This document shows, piece after piece, positions 17,377 to 27,500 of a stretch of DNA of 64,000 nt. The stretch's first letter is position 1. The number at the start of each line of letters is the position of its first letter. The DNA is from Bacillus sp. AFS006103 (GTDB lineage Bacteria; Bacillota; Bacilli; Bacillales; Cytobacillaceae). The position numbers and the translations under genes are program-made. The stretch is from assembly GCA_002559145.1 (NCBI GenBank), contig NTXX01000006.1:86648-150647 (forward strand), read 5' to 3'. The notes beneath the pieces were generated by a model. The model saw only the letters and a program-made list of their open reading frames with translations. It was not told where the DNA came from and ran no database searches.

Positions 17377-18348
17377 ATGATTAATATGAAAGACAGAGAC
17401 ATATCATTGAAGTTAGAAGGACTAATTGCCGCGCAACAGCGGTTGGACAGTGGACATTCTCTCCAGCCGGTTTTGGCGGCGAAACGAGGATCCGCCGAAG
17501 CAGGGATTAGAGGGGAAGAACGGGTTGCACAGGTCTTCCGTAATCATCCTTTTTCTTCAGAACACCACAATTTCCACGACTTATCTCCTGCTTGGCGTGA
17601 AAAATTTCAAATTGACACATTTGCGCTTACTCCCTGGTTTGCTACTGTTTTAGAAGTGAAGAATATTGGCGGTAGTTTAGAGTTCAAGGACAATCCCCCG
17701 CAATTAATTCGGACTCGGGAGGATGGACATAAGGATGGTTATGAGAGTCCTGTTGTCCAACTGGAACGCAATCGCTGCTTGATTAGTGATTGGCTCCAAA
17801 GTCGACATATCCATCTACCTATTTACGGTGCAGTCGTACTGGCATATCCGAAACAAATCGTTGCCGTGCCCCCTGCGAATACGAAACTCTTATTCCCCAA
17901 TTTGATTCCCTCATTTTTGAAAAGCATCCCACAACATGGAAATAAGTTGGACCATGAAGCCTTTTACCAGCTGTCGCTTGACCTTCTAAAAAGCCATCAA
18001 CCTTTTATTCCCAAACCTATATGTGAGACGTATAGTGTTCCCTTCAGCGACTTCCGTGCCCGCGTGAGGTGTAAGGTGTGCGGCAGGTTTGGCATGATCA
18101 AGCTCCCCCGGACCTGGCATTGCCCTCCATGCGGCGCGAATGAGCATCTCGCCCATATAAGGACTTTACGTGAGTGGTTTTTAATTTTTCAGACGAGTAT
18201 CACGAATAAGGAGTGTCGGGAGTTTTTGGGGGTAGATATTCATACAGCCAAACGCATCTTACTAAGTATGAATTTGCAAAGTGAGGGGACTTTTCGAGAT
18301 CGCCGTTATTTTATGGATTTTAACTGTAAACAGCTCAGTCAGAAATAA
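17377..18348 (+). CDS. NERD domain protein with C-terminal zinc ribbon
   Basis: Protein of 323 aa with a nuclease-related (NERD) domain at about 40-160: GIRGEERVAQVF near the start, then FQIDTFALTPWFATVLEVKN, which holds the Asp and Glu-x-Lys of a PD-(D/E)XK-like core. Residues about 226-250 carry CKVCG and CPPCG, a four-Cys zinc ribbon. The last 60 residues may form a small helical domain. NERD proteins are presumed DNA-processing enzymes of unknown role. The ATG at 17377 follows GGAGG by six bases. The CGCCAGT repeat array begins 35 bp after its stop. Confidence 0.8.
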   Translation: MINMKDRDISLKLEGLIAAQQRLDSGHSLQPVLAAKRGSAEAGIRGEERVAQVFRNHPFSSEHHNFHDLSPAWREKFQIDTFALTPWFATVLEVKNIGGSLEFKDNPPQLIRTREDGHKDGYESPVVQLERNRCLISDWLQSRHIHLPIYGAVVLAYPKQIVAVPPANTKLLFPNLIPSFLKSIPQHGNKLDHEAFYQLSLDLLKSHQPFIPKPICETYSVPFSDFRARVRCKVCGRFGMIKLPRTWHCPPCGANEHLAHIRTLREWFLIFQTSITNKECREFLGVDIHTAKRILLSMNLQSEGTFRDRRYFMDFNCKQLSQK

Positions 18349-18383
18349 GAAATCATAATAATTCGTAAGTGAAGAAGGAGTGT

Positions 18384-18555
18384 CGCCAGTTATGGAAACT
18401 TATCCGCCAGTATTGGTCGCTCTGCCGCCAGTAAAGTACCTTCTTCCGCCAGTAATTTCGGCATTCGCCAGTAAAGTGAGGTTATCCGCCAGTATTAATG
18501 CTCAACCGCCAGTAAATGACCGTTATCCGCCAGTAAAGTGGGCTTATCCGCCACT
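18384..18555. repeat. nine-unit CGCCAGT repeat array, about 21-bp period
   Basis: The word CGCCAGT starts at 18384, 18405, 18426, 18447, 18466, 18487, 18507 and 18528, with a ninth copy, CGCCACT, at 18549. Spacings are 21, 21, 21, 19, 21, 20, 21 and 21, two helical turns. Most copies are extended to TCCGCCAGTA. The array fills most of the 303-bp gap between the NERD gene and pepT. An open frame runs through it, but two spacings break the codon phase, so a DNA- or RNA-level role is more likely. The repeat and gap lengths are too short for CRISPR. Confidence 0.85.
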
Positions 18556-18651
18556 AATCTAGCCCACTCTCCTCACTAACCCGAAAAACGTGTAACCGTT
18601 CTCTCTTAGTGATATGATAATCATGAATTCAACCACAAAAAGGGGAGTGTA

Positions 18652-19890
18652 GTGCAATTGAAAAATGAGCTTATTGAAAGATTTACTTCCTATGTTAAAA
18701 TCGACACCCAGTCCAATGAAAATAGTGAAACTTGTCCATCCACAGAGGGGCAGTGGACATTAGCCCACATGCTGGTCAATGAATTGAAATCGATTGGGAT
18801 GAAAGAAGTCACTATTGATGAAAATGGCTATGTGATGGCGACCTTACCGTCGAATACAAACAAAGAAGTGTCTACCATCGGCTTCCTCGCCCATGTCGAT
18901 ACCGCTACAGATTTTACCGGGAAAAATGTGAACCCGCAAATCGTCGAAAATTATGATGGCAATGAAATCGTCTTAAACGAGGCGCTAAAAGTAGTAATGT
19001 CTCCAAAGGATTTTCCAAGCCTTCCTGATTACAAAGGCCACACCTTAATCACGACCGACGGTACGACGCTGCTTGGTGCGGACAACAAAGCCGGCATCAC
19101 TGAAATCATGACAGCGATGGCCTACCTGATCAATCATCCTGAAATTAAACACGGTAAGGTCCGCGTTGCGTTCACCCCGGATGAAGAAATCGGCAGAGGT
19201 CCACATAAGTTTGACGTTGCTGCCTTCCAGGCGAAGCATGCGTATACGGTCGATGGCGGACCGCTCGGCGAGTTAGAGTTCGAAAGCTTCAACGCCGCTG
19301 CAGCTAAGATTACGATTAAAGGAAATAACATACACCCAGGTTCCGCAAAAGACAAAATGGTCAATTCGATGAAAATTGCGATGGACTTACATAGCAAACT
19401 TCCCGCACAGGAAGCACCCGAACACACCGAAGGGTACGAAGGCTTCTTTCACCTGCTTTCATTCAATGGCGATGTGGAACTAACAAAGCTCCACTATATT
19501 ATTAGAGATCACGACATGGAGAAATTCCAGGCTAGAAAAACGCTCATCGAAAATATCGCCAATGAGTTCAAAGCGAAATACGGCAGCGATAACATCCAGC
19601 TTGAACTAAACGACCAATATTACAACATGGGTGAAAAGATTAAACCCGTGATGGAAATCGTCGACATTGCCCATGAGGCGATGGAGAACCTCAGCATCCA
19701 GCCCATTGTCAAACCAATCCGCGGCGGCACCGATGGCTCACAGCTTTCATATATGGGTCTGCCGACACCAAATATTTTTACTGGCGGCGAGAATTTCCAC
19801 GGTAAATTTGAATTTATTTCCGTTGATAATATGATCAAAGCAACCAACACGGTCATTGAAATCATCAAATTGACAGAACAAAAGGCATAA
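18652..19890 (+). CDS. pepT: tripeptidase T (PepT)
   Basis: Cytoplasmic zinc aminopeptidase that removes the N-terminal residue of tripeptides; 412 aa, close to the usual 410. M20 metal and catalytic motifs are intact: [45 protein letters not shown] and ENFHGKFE. Two starts are possible: GTG at 18652, or TTG at 18658 which gives MKNELIERF and matches the B. subtilis N-terminus as remembered; AGGGGAG lies just upstream. It is transcribed alone and ends at a terminator shared with the converging gene. Confidence 0.93.
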   Translation: MQLKNELIERFTSYVKIDTQSNENSETCPSTEGQWTLAHMLVNELKSIGMKEVTIDENGYVMATLPSNTNKEVSTIGFLAHVDTATDFTGKNVNPQIVENYDGNEIVLNEALKVVMSPKDFPSLPDYKGHTLITTDGTTLLGADNKAGITEIMTAMAYLINHPEIKHGKVRVAFTPDEEIGRGPHKFDVAAFQAKHAYTVDGGPLGELEFESFNAAAAKITIKGNNIHPGSAKDKMVNSMKIAMDLHSKLPAQEAPEHTEGYEGFFHLLSFNGDVELTKLHYIIRDHDMEKFQARKTLIENIANEFKAKYGSDNIQLELNDQYYNMGEKIKPVMEIVDIAHEAMENLSIQPIVKPIRGGTDGSQLSYMGLPTPNIFTGGENFHGKFEFISVDNMIKATNTVIEIIKLTEQKA

Positions 19891-19902
19891 TAATTCAACA
19901 AA

Positions 19903-19940
19903 AAAAGCTAACTGCGCTCGATTCCAGCGGTTAGCTTTTA
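19903..19940. terminator. bidirectional terminator
   Basis: AAAAGCTAAC ... GGTTAGCTTTT stem with flanking A and T runs, between converging pepT and the APH-like gene. Confidence 0.85.
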
Positions 19941-19946
19941 AATACT

Positions 19947-20888
19947 TTATAAAATAAGCGCGGTAGCGCACTGTTTAAGACTGGATACCGTTTCCTCAAG
20001 TTGAGTATGCATCTGCTCGATCGACCATTTCCCGCCATTATTCCCTAAGTCCTTTTGAATCAATAAAATCATCCAAAGCGAGAATACAGATGCAAATAAA
20101 TAATACTCACTGATAAAGGCCGCGCGGTCAACCTCATACTCCACCTGACTAAGATACGACTCCAAAATTCTCTTCCGCAATGGACTCGTTAGCTTTTTTG
20201 GAAAAAGCGGATGAGATAGATCCATCAGATGAAACAAATCCCAGTGGGGCAAATTAAGATGGGTGTGCTCCCAGTCCAAAATCTTCAACTCATTATCGAC
20301 GATTGCGAAATTCCCTGTGTGTAAATCGCCATGAGTTAACACTTGTTTCTCGGAAAAACTATATCGACTAAGTTTTGAAAAAAAGCTATGAACAAGGCTT
20401 TCCTCCACCTTTAACGCAGGCAATAAACGATAAAATTCGTCCTTCTTAAGACAAATTTCTGATACCATTTCTTCTATTCTTGGTTTCAGCCCCTTTAAAG
20501 GAATATCACCCCATTTTCCAACAGGAAGCGAATGCCACCAAGCTAACCACTTAATCACCGCCATTACACTACCCTCATTAAAATCGTGGGAAAGCGGGCC
20601 AAGGTCTTCAAGAATCATCCAATTTAGCTCGGTCCTTTCACTGATTGAAAAGGAAATAATTTTTGGATATATTCTCGGGAATTGGGGAAGAATATGTTCA
20701 TGGACCCAAACCTCTTTTCCCCATTGACCATCATTTGTTAGTGGTTTAAAAACATAGCTTTGTGATGGGGACAGATAGAATCTTTCTACAAATCTACCAT
20801 TCATACCTTTATAGAGGATTTCCCTGTTCACGATTAATTCATCATTAAGTGTGCCGTTGGCTAAGACTATGTTTTTTGGCAGCCCCAT
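19947..20888 (-). CDS. aminoglycoside phosphotransferase (APH) family kinase-like protein
   Basis: Soluble kinase-fold protein, 313 aa. The catalytic loop THGDLHTGNFAI near residue 205 (H-G-D-x-x-x-x-N) and the metal-binding LKILDWEHTHLN near 221 are characteristic of the APH/choline kinase family. The N-terminal lobe is diverged (YVFKPLTNDG may hold the ATP-binding Lys; MILEDLGP is the hinge). Family members phosphorylate antibiotics, choline, sugars or amino acids, so the substrate cannot be assigned. No neighbour gives a clue, and there is no reason to call it a resistance gene. Confidence 0.75.
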   Translation of the reverse strand: MGLPKNIVLANGTLNDELIVNREILYKGMNGRFVERFYLSPSQSYVFKPLTNDGQWGKEVWVHEHILPQFPRIYPKIISFSISERTELNWMILEDLGPLSHDFNEGSVMAVIKWLAWWHSLPVGKWGDIPLKGLKPRIEEMVSEICLKKDEFYRLLPALKVEESLVHSFFSKLSRYSFSEKQVLTHGDLHTGNFAIVDNELKILDWEHTHLNLPHWDLFHLMDLSHPLFPKKLTSPLRKRILESYLSQVEYEVDRAAFISEYYLFASVFSLWMILLIQKDLGNNGGKWSIEQMHTQLEETVSSLKQCATALIL

Positions 20889-21036
20889 TAACCCACCACC
20901 ACATCCATTAATAGTTTCATAGATTTAAAATAATTAACGATATATTCTTATTCACAACATATGAAATGCATGACAGAATAATTTCTCACACTATGGTCAA
21001 AATAACATTGCTTCGATTTTTCAAGGAGGTTTAATT

Positions 21037-21162
21037 ATGGATAACAGTAACACACATGAATTTGTTGAACAGCTGCATGAAAAACAGGAAAAAGACAAGA
21101 AAAATAAACAACGACAAGCTAATAGTCAAAAAAGTCAACGGTTACCTAATAAGCAGCATTAA
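21037..21162 (+). CDS. small DUF4023-like protein
   Basis: A 41-aa, highly charged protein starting MDNSNTHEFVEQLHEKQEKD and ending LPNKQH. The EFV-x-x-LHE-x-QEKDKKN core resembles the small Bacillaceae DUF4023 family as I remember it. A strong ribosome site AAGGAGG lies seven bases before the ATG, and a terminator follows directly, so it is a self-contained gene. No signal peptide or membrane segment. Function unknown. Confidence 0.65.
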   Translation: MDNSNTHEFVEQLHEKQEKDKKNKQRQANSQKSQRLPNKQH

Positions 21163-21176
21163 TTAATTATGAAGAG

Positions 21177-21216
21177 GGCCCAACATTCAGCCTAGCTGAA
21201 GAGTTGGGCCTTTCTT
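21177..21216 (+). terminator. terminator after small DUF4023-like gene
   Basis: GGCCCAAC ... GTTGGGCC with an inner TTCAG/CTGAA stem, followed by TTTCTT. The remaining 300 bp before the next gene are AT-rich and contain one hairpin (ATAACC / GGTTAT, 21432-21459) of unknown meaning. Confidence 0.85.
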
Positions 21217-21518
21217 CATTAGAAACTTAGCCTATTTCAAAGATGGTTCGATATATCTGTGGATATTGTTTTTTTTGTCGAACAAAAACACTTTCTAATA
21301 AGTTCATGTCGATTTAATATGGAAATAAATAGATTAATATGTCTTTTGCACTAATTTTTCAATTAAAAGCTTATGGAGGGAGTTGACACAAACGGAAAAT
21401 AACAGATTTTTTACAAGGGAAGCGTTGAGATATAACCTTATTTTGGACACTTTGGTTATATGGAGCTACTAGTGTAACCGGCCCTCTTAGCCTTACCACG
21501 ATTCTAGGAGGAAGAAGG

Positions 21519-24500
21519 ATGTTTAAAAAATTACAGAAGACACTCATTATGTTATTAGCCGTGTTAATTTCCGGAATGGTTCCGACGATATCGGCAATCG
21601 CCGCAGTCGAACTAGTAGGAACATCACCTGAGTTTGAGGCTGTTCCTAACAAGACTATTGAAGTTTTTCCGGGAGATCAGGTGGATTTTAAAATCAATTT
21701 AGCCTATTCTGGCGGGAATAGAAATAACACCTCCGGGTCAATTACAGTTGATACCGACTATTACTTAGGATATAGCTCCCCTCCTAATCCTACTAAAAAA
21801 CTTGTAAAATATTCAGGGGAAACACTTTCTGCTTCGGTTGACAATGGTCATATATTTGTCGGAACAAACGTTAAACCAGGGACGTACATAGTACCCATTA
21901 ATGTGACAATTAGTGATGATAAGCCAAGTACAGGAAATTCGCTTGTCAATGGAACAAATGATAATTTAATTGTAAGAGTATTACCTGAAAATGTTAAACC
22001 AGTTGTAAAGATATCCAATCCGGTCCAAGGCGGATTCTATCAATCCAGTCAATTACCAGCCAATCCGGTATATACAGTGACTGACCAAAGTACATATACA
22101 TCCAGTATAAGTGGTTGGAGTACCGCCCAAGGTCAACAAACAGTTACAGTTACTGCAATTGATGAATACGGTAATGTTGGCTCCTCATCTGTTACGTACA
22201 CCGTTGACAATACCGCACCTGTGATCACTTCAGACATAGTTAATGGTGGAGTATATAACTCTAATTCCTTAAAAGATAAAGTTACTAGTTATTACACAAT
22301 AACAGAACCGAACTTACAGTCTTCATCCACCCCTGATTTAGACCTCACAGTCGGTTCACATACTGTGAAGATTACTGCTTTGGACAAAGCCGGGAATTCT
22401 TCTGAAATGGTCATTAATTATATCATTGATAATGAGGCACCAACCATTTCCTTTAAGTTTGCTAACGGTGGTTTTTATACCTCTACAAAATTCAATACAT
22501 TCAATCCTTATTATTTAGTTGAAGATGAGAATCTAGATCAATCAAAAACAAATGCTTCAACAGCAAGCAAAACCGAAGGATACCAGTCTATTACGGTTAG
22601 TGCAGCTGATAAAGCCAATAATCAAAACAGCGCCACTGCAGGTTATACAATTGATGACACCCCTCCAACGGTTACGATTAATTTAGAGGATGGAAAGTAT
22701 TATAATGCCAGCTCTTTAAGCAAAGTCGGACAGTTTTATACAGCAACAGACGTCAATATCCTTAATGTACAAGCGGCTGGTTTTGGTTCAACTGACGGCC
22801 ACTATAAAGCGGCAGTTTCAGCTGTCGATAAGGCTGATAATTTTACATCAAAAACGGTTGAGTATTATGTGGATACTATCGACCCTGTGATCACTATCGA
22901 TGCTACTAAAATTGCCAATGGCGGCCTCTATAAATCTAGTTATTTACAAAGCCTTACTAATTTTTATACCGTTGAAGATGTAAACAAGGATGAGGTCGAA
23001 GCAAGTCCATTCGATGTAACCCCAGGAAGTCATGCTTTAACGATTAAAGCTACAGATAAGGCTGGGAATTCAAAGACAGAGACTATTTCCTATATTGTTG
23101 ATGATTCAGCACCTGCTATTTCATTTAATCTAACACCGGAGGGTATCTATAATTCTGCTAATCTACCAGCAAACTATTACACTACCTCTGATAATAACGA
23201 AGTAGTCAGTGTTGTGAAAGACGCCTATAATAAAGATGAAGGAACCCATGAGTTAACGGTTACAGCGATGGATGCTGCAGGTAATACTAAGACTGCAACA
23301 ATTAAGTACACAGTTGATGACACAGCTCCGAATGTAGCCATTAGTTTACCTACTAATGGCGGGGTTTATAAGTCATCAGCTTTACCTGAAAAACCAACAT
23401 TTTCAGTAAACGAATTACATTCATATACGACCCAAATCACAGGATTTAACAAGGGTGACGATGGTGAGCATGAAGTTTCTGTCCAAGCAACGGATGCTGC
23501 CGGGAATAAAGGCAGCGCTTCTGTAACGTATACAGTTGATAATACCAAGCCAGTGATCACATCCAAAATAATCGATGGCGGGTATTATAATAAAGAGACT
23601 CTCGAGAAGATAGGCGAGTATTATGAAGTTTCTGATGCTAACATCGTCCACAACGACATTACAGCCAGTGAGCTAATTCTTACTGAAGGTAGACATAAGG
23701 CCGTGATTTCAGCAATAGACAAAGCTGGAAATGAATCGGTCAAAACCATTGAATACACTGTTGATAATGAGGTCCCAACAATCACCTTTAAATTTGAGGA
23801 TAGTGGTTTCTATACCTCTGAAAACTTTAAGAAGTTCGACCCTTACTATTTGGTCGTAGATGAAAACCTTGATGAAAGTACCATTAAAGCGAATGAAGTA
23901 AGTTTCGCAGAAAAGGAAAATCTTTTGACTGTTAGTGCCTCTGATTTGGCGAAAAACGCAAACAGCGCCACAGCACAGTATACAATCGATGATACCAACC
24001 CAGAAGTAACAATTAACCTTGTTGAAGGAAAATATTATAACCAAAATGAAATTGATAGTGTTTCTGACTTTTATTCTGCAACCGATAAAAATATGTTTAG
24101 CGTTAATCCTAGTGGGTTTGGAAAGACCGATGGAAATTATCACGCAGCTGTAATAGCAACCGATAAAGCGGGGAATGTAACAACAAAGTCCGTTACTTAT
24201 CATGTCGATACAGTCGACCCAGAAATTACAATAGATGCTAGTAAACTAGCAAATGGAGAATTCTATAAAGCTAGTTATCTTGAAAATCTACAAGATTATT
24301 ACACGGTAAAAGATGAAAATATTGACCGTATTGATGTTAGCCCTTTTGAAAAGGAAAATGGTACCTATACTTTCACCATTACTGCAACAGATAAGGCTGG
24401 GAATTCAGCATCAACATCATTGTCCTATACGGTTGATAATATTGCTCCCACAATTTCATTTGCAATCGATAAAGAGTACTATAAATCAGCCAATCTTCCA

Positions 24501-27500
24501 TTGGAATATTACACGGCGAATGATGAAAACGGAGTCGTTAAGGTTGAATCACCTGAGCTTGATAAATCCGAAGGCCCGCATACCTTAACTGTCACTGCAT
24601 GGGATACTGCCGGAAACAAGACATCTGAATCAATTACTTATACAGTTGATAACACTGCCCCAAAGGTAGCGATAAGCTTACCTAAAGAAGATGGTTTTTA
24701 TCAGACTTCCGCTTTACCAGAGGATCCTGCGTTTACAGTGGATGAAAAAAATCCATACACAACTCAGGTTCTTGGGTATAACAGAGAAACAGAAACTACT
24801 AGTACAGTCACTGTCAACGCAACCGATGCTGCAGGTAATATTGGGACTGATTCTGCGACCTATACAGTTGATAATACAGCTCCAACCATCACATCTTCAT
24901 TAATTGATGGAGAGTATTATAACGCCGAGGCTCTCGAAAATTTAGGTATGTATTATGACGTTTCAGATATCAACTTAGTCGAGGATAGTGCCAAAGCTAG
25001 TGAACTAGATACATCCGAAGGGAATCACTCGGCTACCATTACTGCAGTCGATAAAGCTGGGAATAAAGCAGAACAAACCATTCATTACATTGTTGATAAC
25101 ACCGTACCAGCCATTTCATTCGTATTTAATGATGAGGGTTTCTATACTGCAAATACCTTTAAAACCTATGATCCATACTATCAAATTATCGATACAAACC
25201 TTGATGACTCAACAATTAAGGCGAGTGAATTCAAAGTTACTGAAAAGAGACATGAAGTAACTGTCAGCGCTTCCGATAAGGCTAAAAACTTCAACAGTGC
25301 TTCAGCTAGCTATACCATTGATAACACAGAACCAGAAGTATCCATTTCACTAGAAGCTGGGAAGTATTATACTCTTGCCGCTTTAGCAGAACTTGGACCA
25401 TACTATTCAGCAACCGATACAAACCTTGCAAAGGTCGATGCATCTGAATTGGGGACAATTGACGGCACATACACTGCAACCGTAACGGCGACTGATAAGG
25501 CTGGGAACCTTACAACCAAGTCAGTGACCTATCATGTAGACAATACAGCACCTGAAATTGAAATTGATGCAACAAAACTTACAGATGGCGGTTTTTATAA
25601 TGCTGACTACCTGAAGGGAATTTCTGGTGACCTCTATACGGTAACGGATCATAATCCTAAAACAGATAGTGCAAGTGCGTTAATTTTTGAAGAGGGAAAT
25701 CACAATTATACTGTGACTGCAACCGATAAAGCAGGAAATACAACTAGAAAAACTATTTCCTACACGGTAGATAACACAGCTCCAACTGTTACATTTACTT
25801 TAACTCCTGAAGGTTACTATCAAACGGCTAAACTTCCGGGAACCTATTATAATGCTGCGGATAACAACGAGGGGTTAATAGTTAATGCAGATACTTTTGT
25901 TAAAACTGAGGGTATACACACTTTAGTAGTGACAGCAACGGATAAAGCAGGAAATAGTATAACTAATTCCATTAAGTATACAGTTGATAATACAGCTCCT
26001 GTTGTATCGATTGAAAAGCCGCAACAGGGTCAATATTATCAATCAGCCGATTTACCTGCTGAAAAACCAGTGTATAAGATTACGGACACAAATCCATACG
26101 ATTTTAATATCGTCGGTTATAACAAAGAGGATGAATCTGAGCATACGGTCTCAATCATCGCTACCGATGTTGCTGGTAATGTTGGAACTGCTTCTGTTAC
26201 GTATACAGTTGATAATACTAAACCAACCATAACCTCAGCTTTATCCGAAGGTGGAATTTATAACGCTGATACACTCAGAGCATTAAGTCAATATTATTCC
26301 GCACAGGATACTAATTTGGATCCTGAAAGCATCCATGCCAGCAATTTGATTTTAACGGAAGGCAGTCATACAGCCACAATTAATGCAGCTGACCGAGCCG
26401 GAAATGAAGCTAACTTAACCATTCATTACACGGTTGATAACACGAAACCAGCCATCTCGTTTAATTTCGATGATAATGGATTCTTTACTTCTGAGAAATT
26501 TAAGATGTTTGACCCCTACTATTTCATTGTTGATGAAAACCTTGATGACGATTCAGTCGACTTTAAGGGGTTAAGTTTCACAGAAGATAAACATGAATTA
26601 TCTGTCAATGCTGCAGACAAAGCGGGTAATAGCAACAGTGCCAAAGCTAGCTATACTATTGATAATACCGCTCCAGAAGTATCGCTTTCCATTGAAGCAG
26701 GAAAGTATTATAACCTTGCCGCTTTAGAAAAACTTGGTCAGTATTGGACAGCAACTGATACGAACTTGTTTGATGTGCAGCATACGGCATTAGCAACAAC
26801 AGACGGTACTTATACAGCTACTGTAACGGCCACCGATAACGCTGGTAATGTTACTACTAAATCTGTCGAATACCATTTAGATAACACTGCTCCAGTCATT
26901 CAAATGGAGGAAGCCAAACTAAAAGATGGCGGATTCTATAATGCTTCTTATCTTAAAGATTTAACCGAAAAACCTTATTCTGTTACAGAGAATAACCCTG
27001 CAACTGACAGTGCCAGTGCCTTTAAATTCGACGAGGGAACTTACGAATATACTGTCACTGCTACCGATAAAGCTGGAAATACATCACCAAAAACCATTTC
27101 GTATACGGTCGATAATACCAATCCAACCATTTCCTTAAAAATAAAAGAAAATGGTATCTATACCTCAGCTGTTCTTAACGAGATTGGTCAATATTACAGC
27201 ACTTCCGATAACAATAATGATGTAACGGTTGAAGACGATTCATTAATAACAGACAAGGATGGAACCTATACTTTAAAGGTTATTGCAACTGATAAAGCCG
27301 GAAATATCAGTACTGCATCAGTTACTTATACAGTCGATGACACAAAACCAGTAGTCAGCTTCTTTTTAACAAATGGACAGCACTATACAACTCAGGCTTT
27401 AAGCGAGGCTTTATCCGGTCCTAGAACATACTACGCGGTAACAGATGAGCATTTAGCTGATATTCAGGCTGATCCACTGCAGACTGACGAGGGAGTTCAT

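Noticed and set aside
18384..18555. CRISPR array
   Set aside because: Repeats are only 7-10 bp and gaps 12-14 bp, with no leader or cas genes.
18380..18562. 60-aa open frame with PPV repeats through the CGCCAGT array
   Set aside because: The repeat period equals seven codons, but two spacings (19 and 20 bp) break the phase. The best ATG at 18392 is 11 bases from AAGGAG and inside the array, and no protein family fits. Treated as a DNA repeat.
19947..20888. Antibiotic resistance gene
   Set aside because: The APH fold is clear, but sequence and context give no evidence for an antibiotic substrate.
23421..24203. Long open frames on the minus strand opposite the repeat protein
   Set aside because: They arise from the biased codons of the tandem repeats and have no ribosome sites or family similarity.
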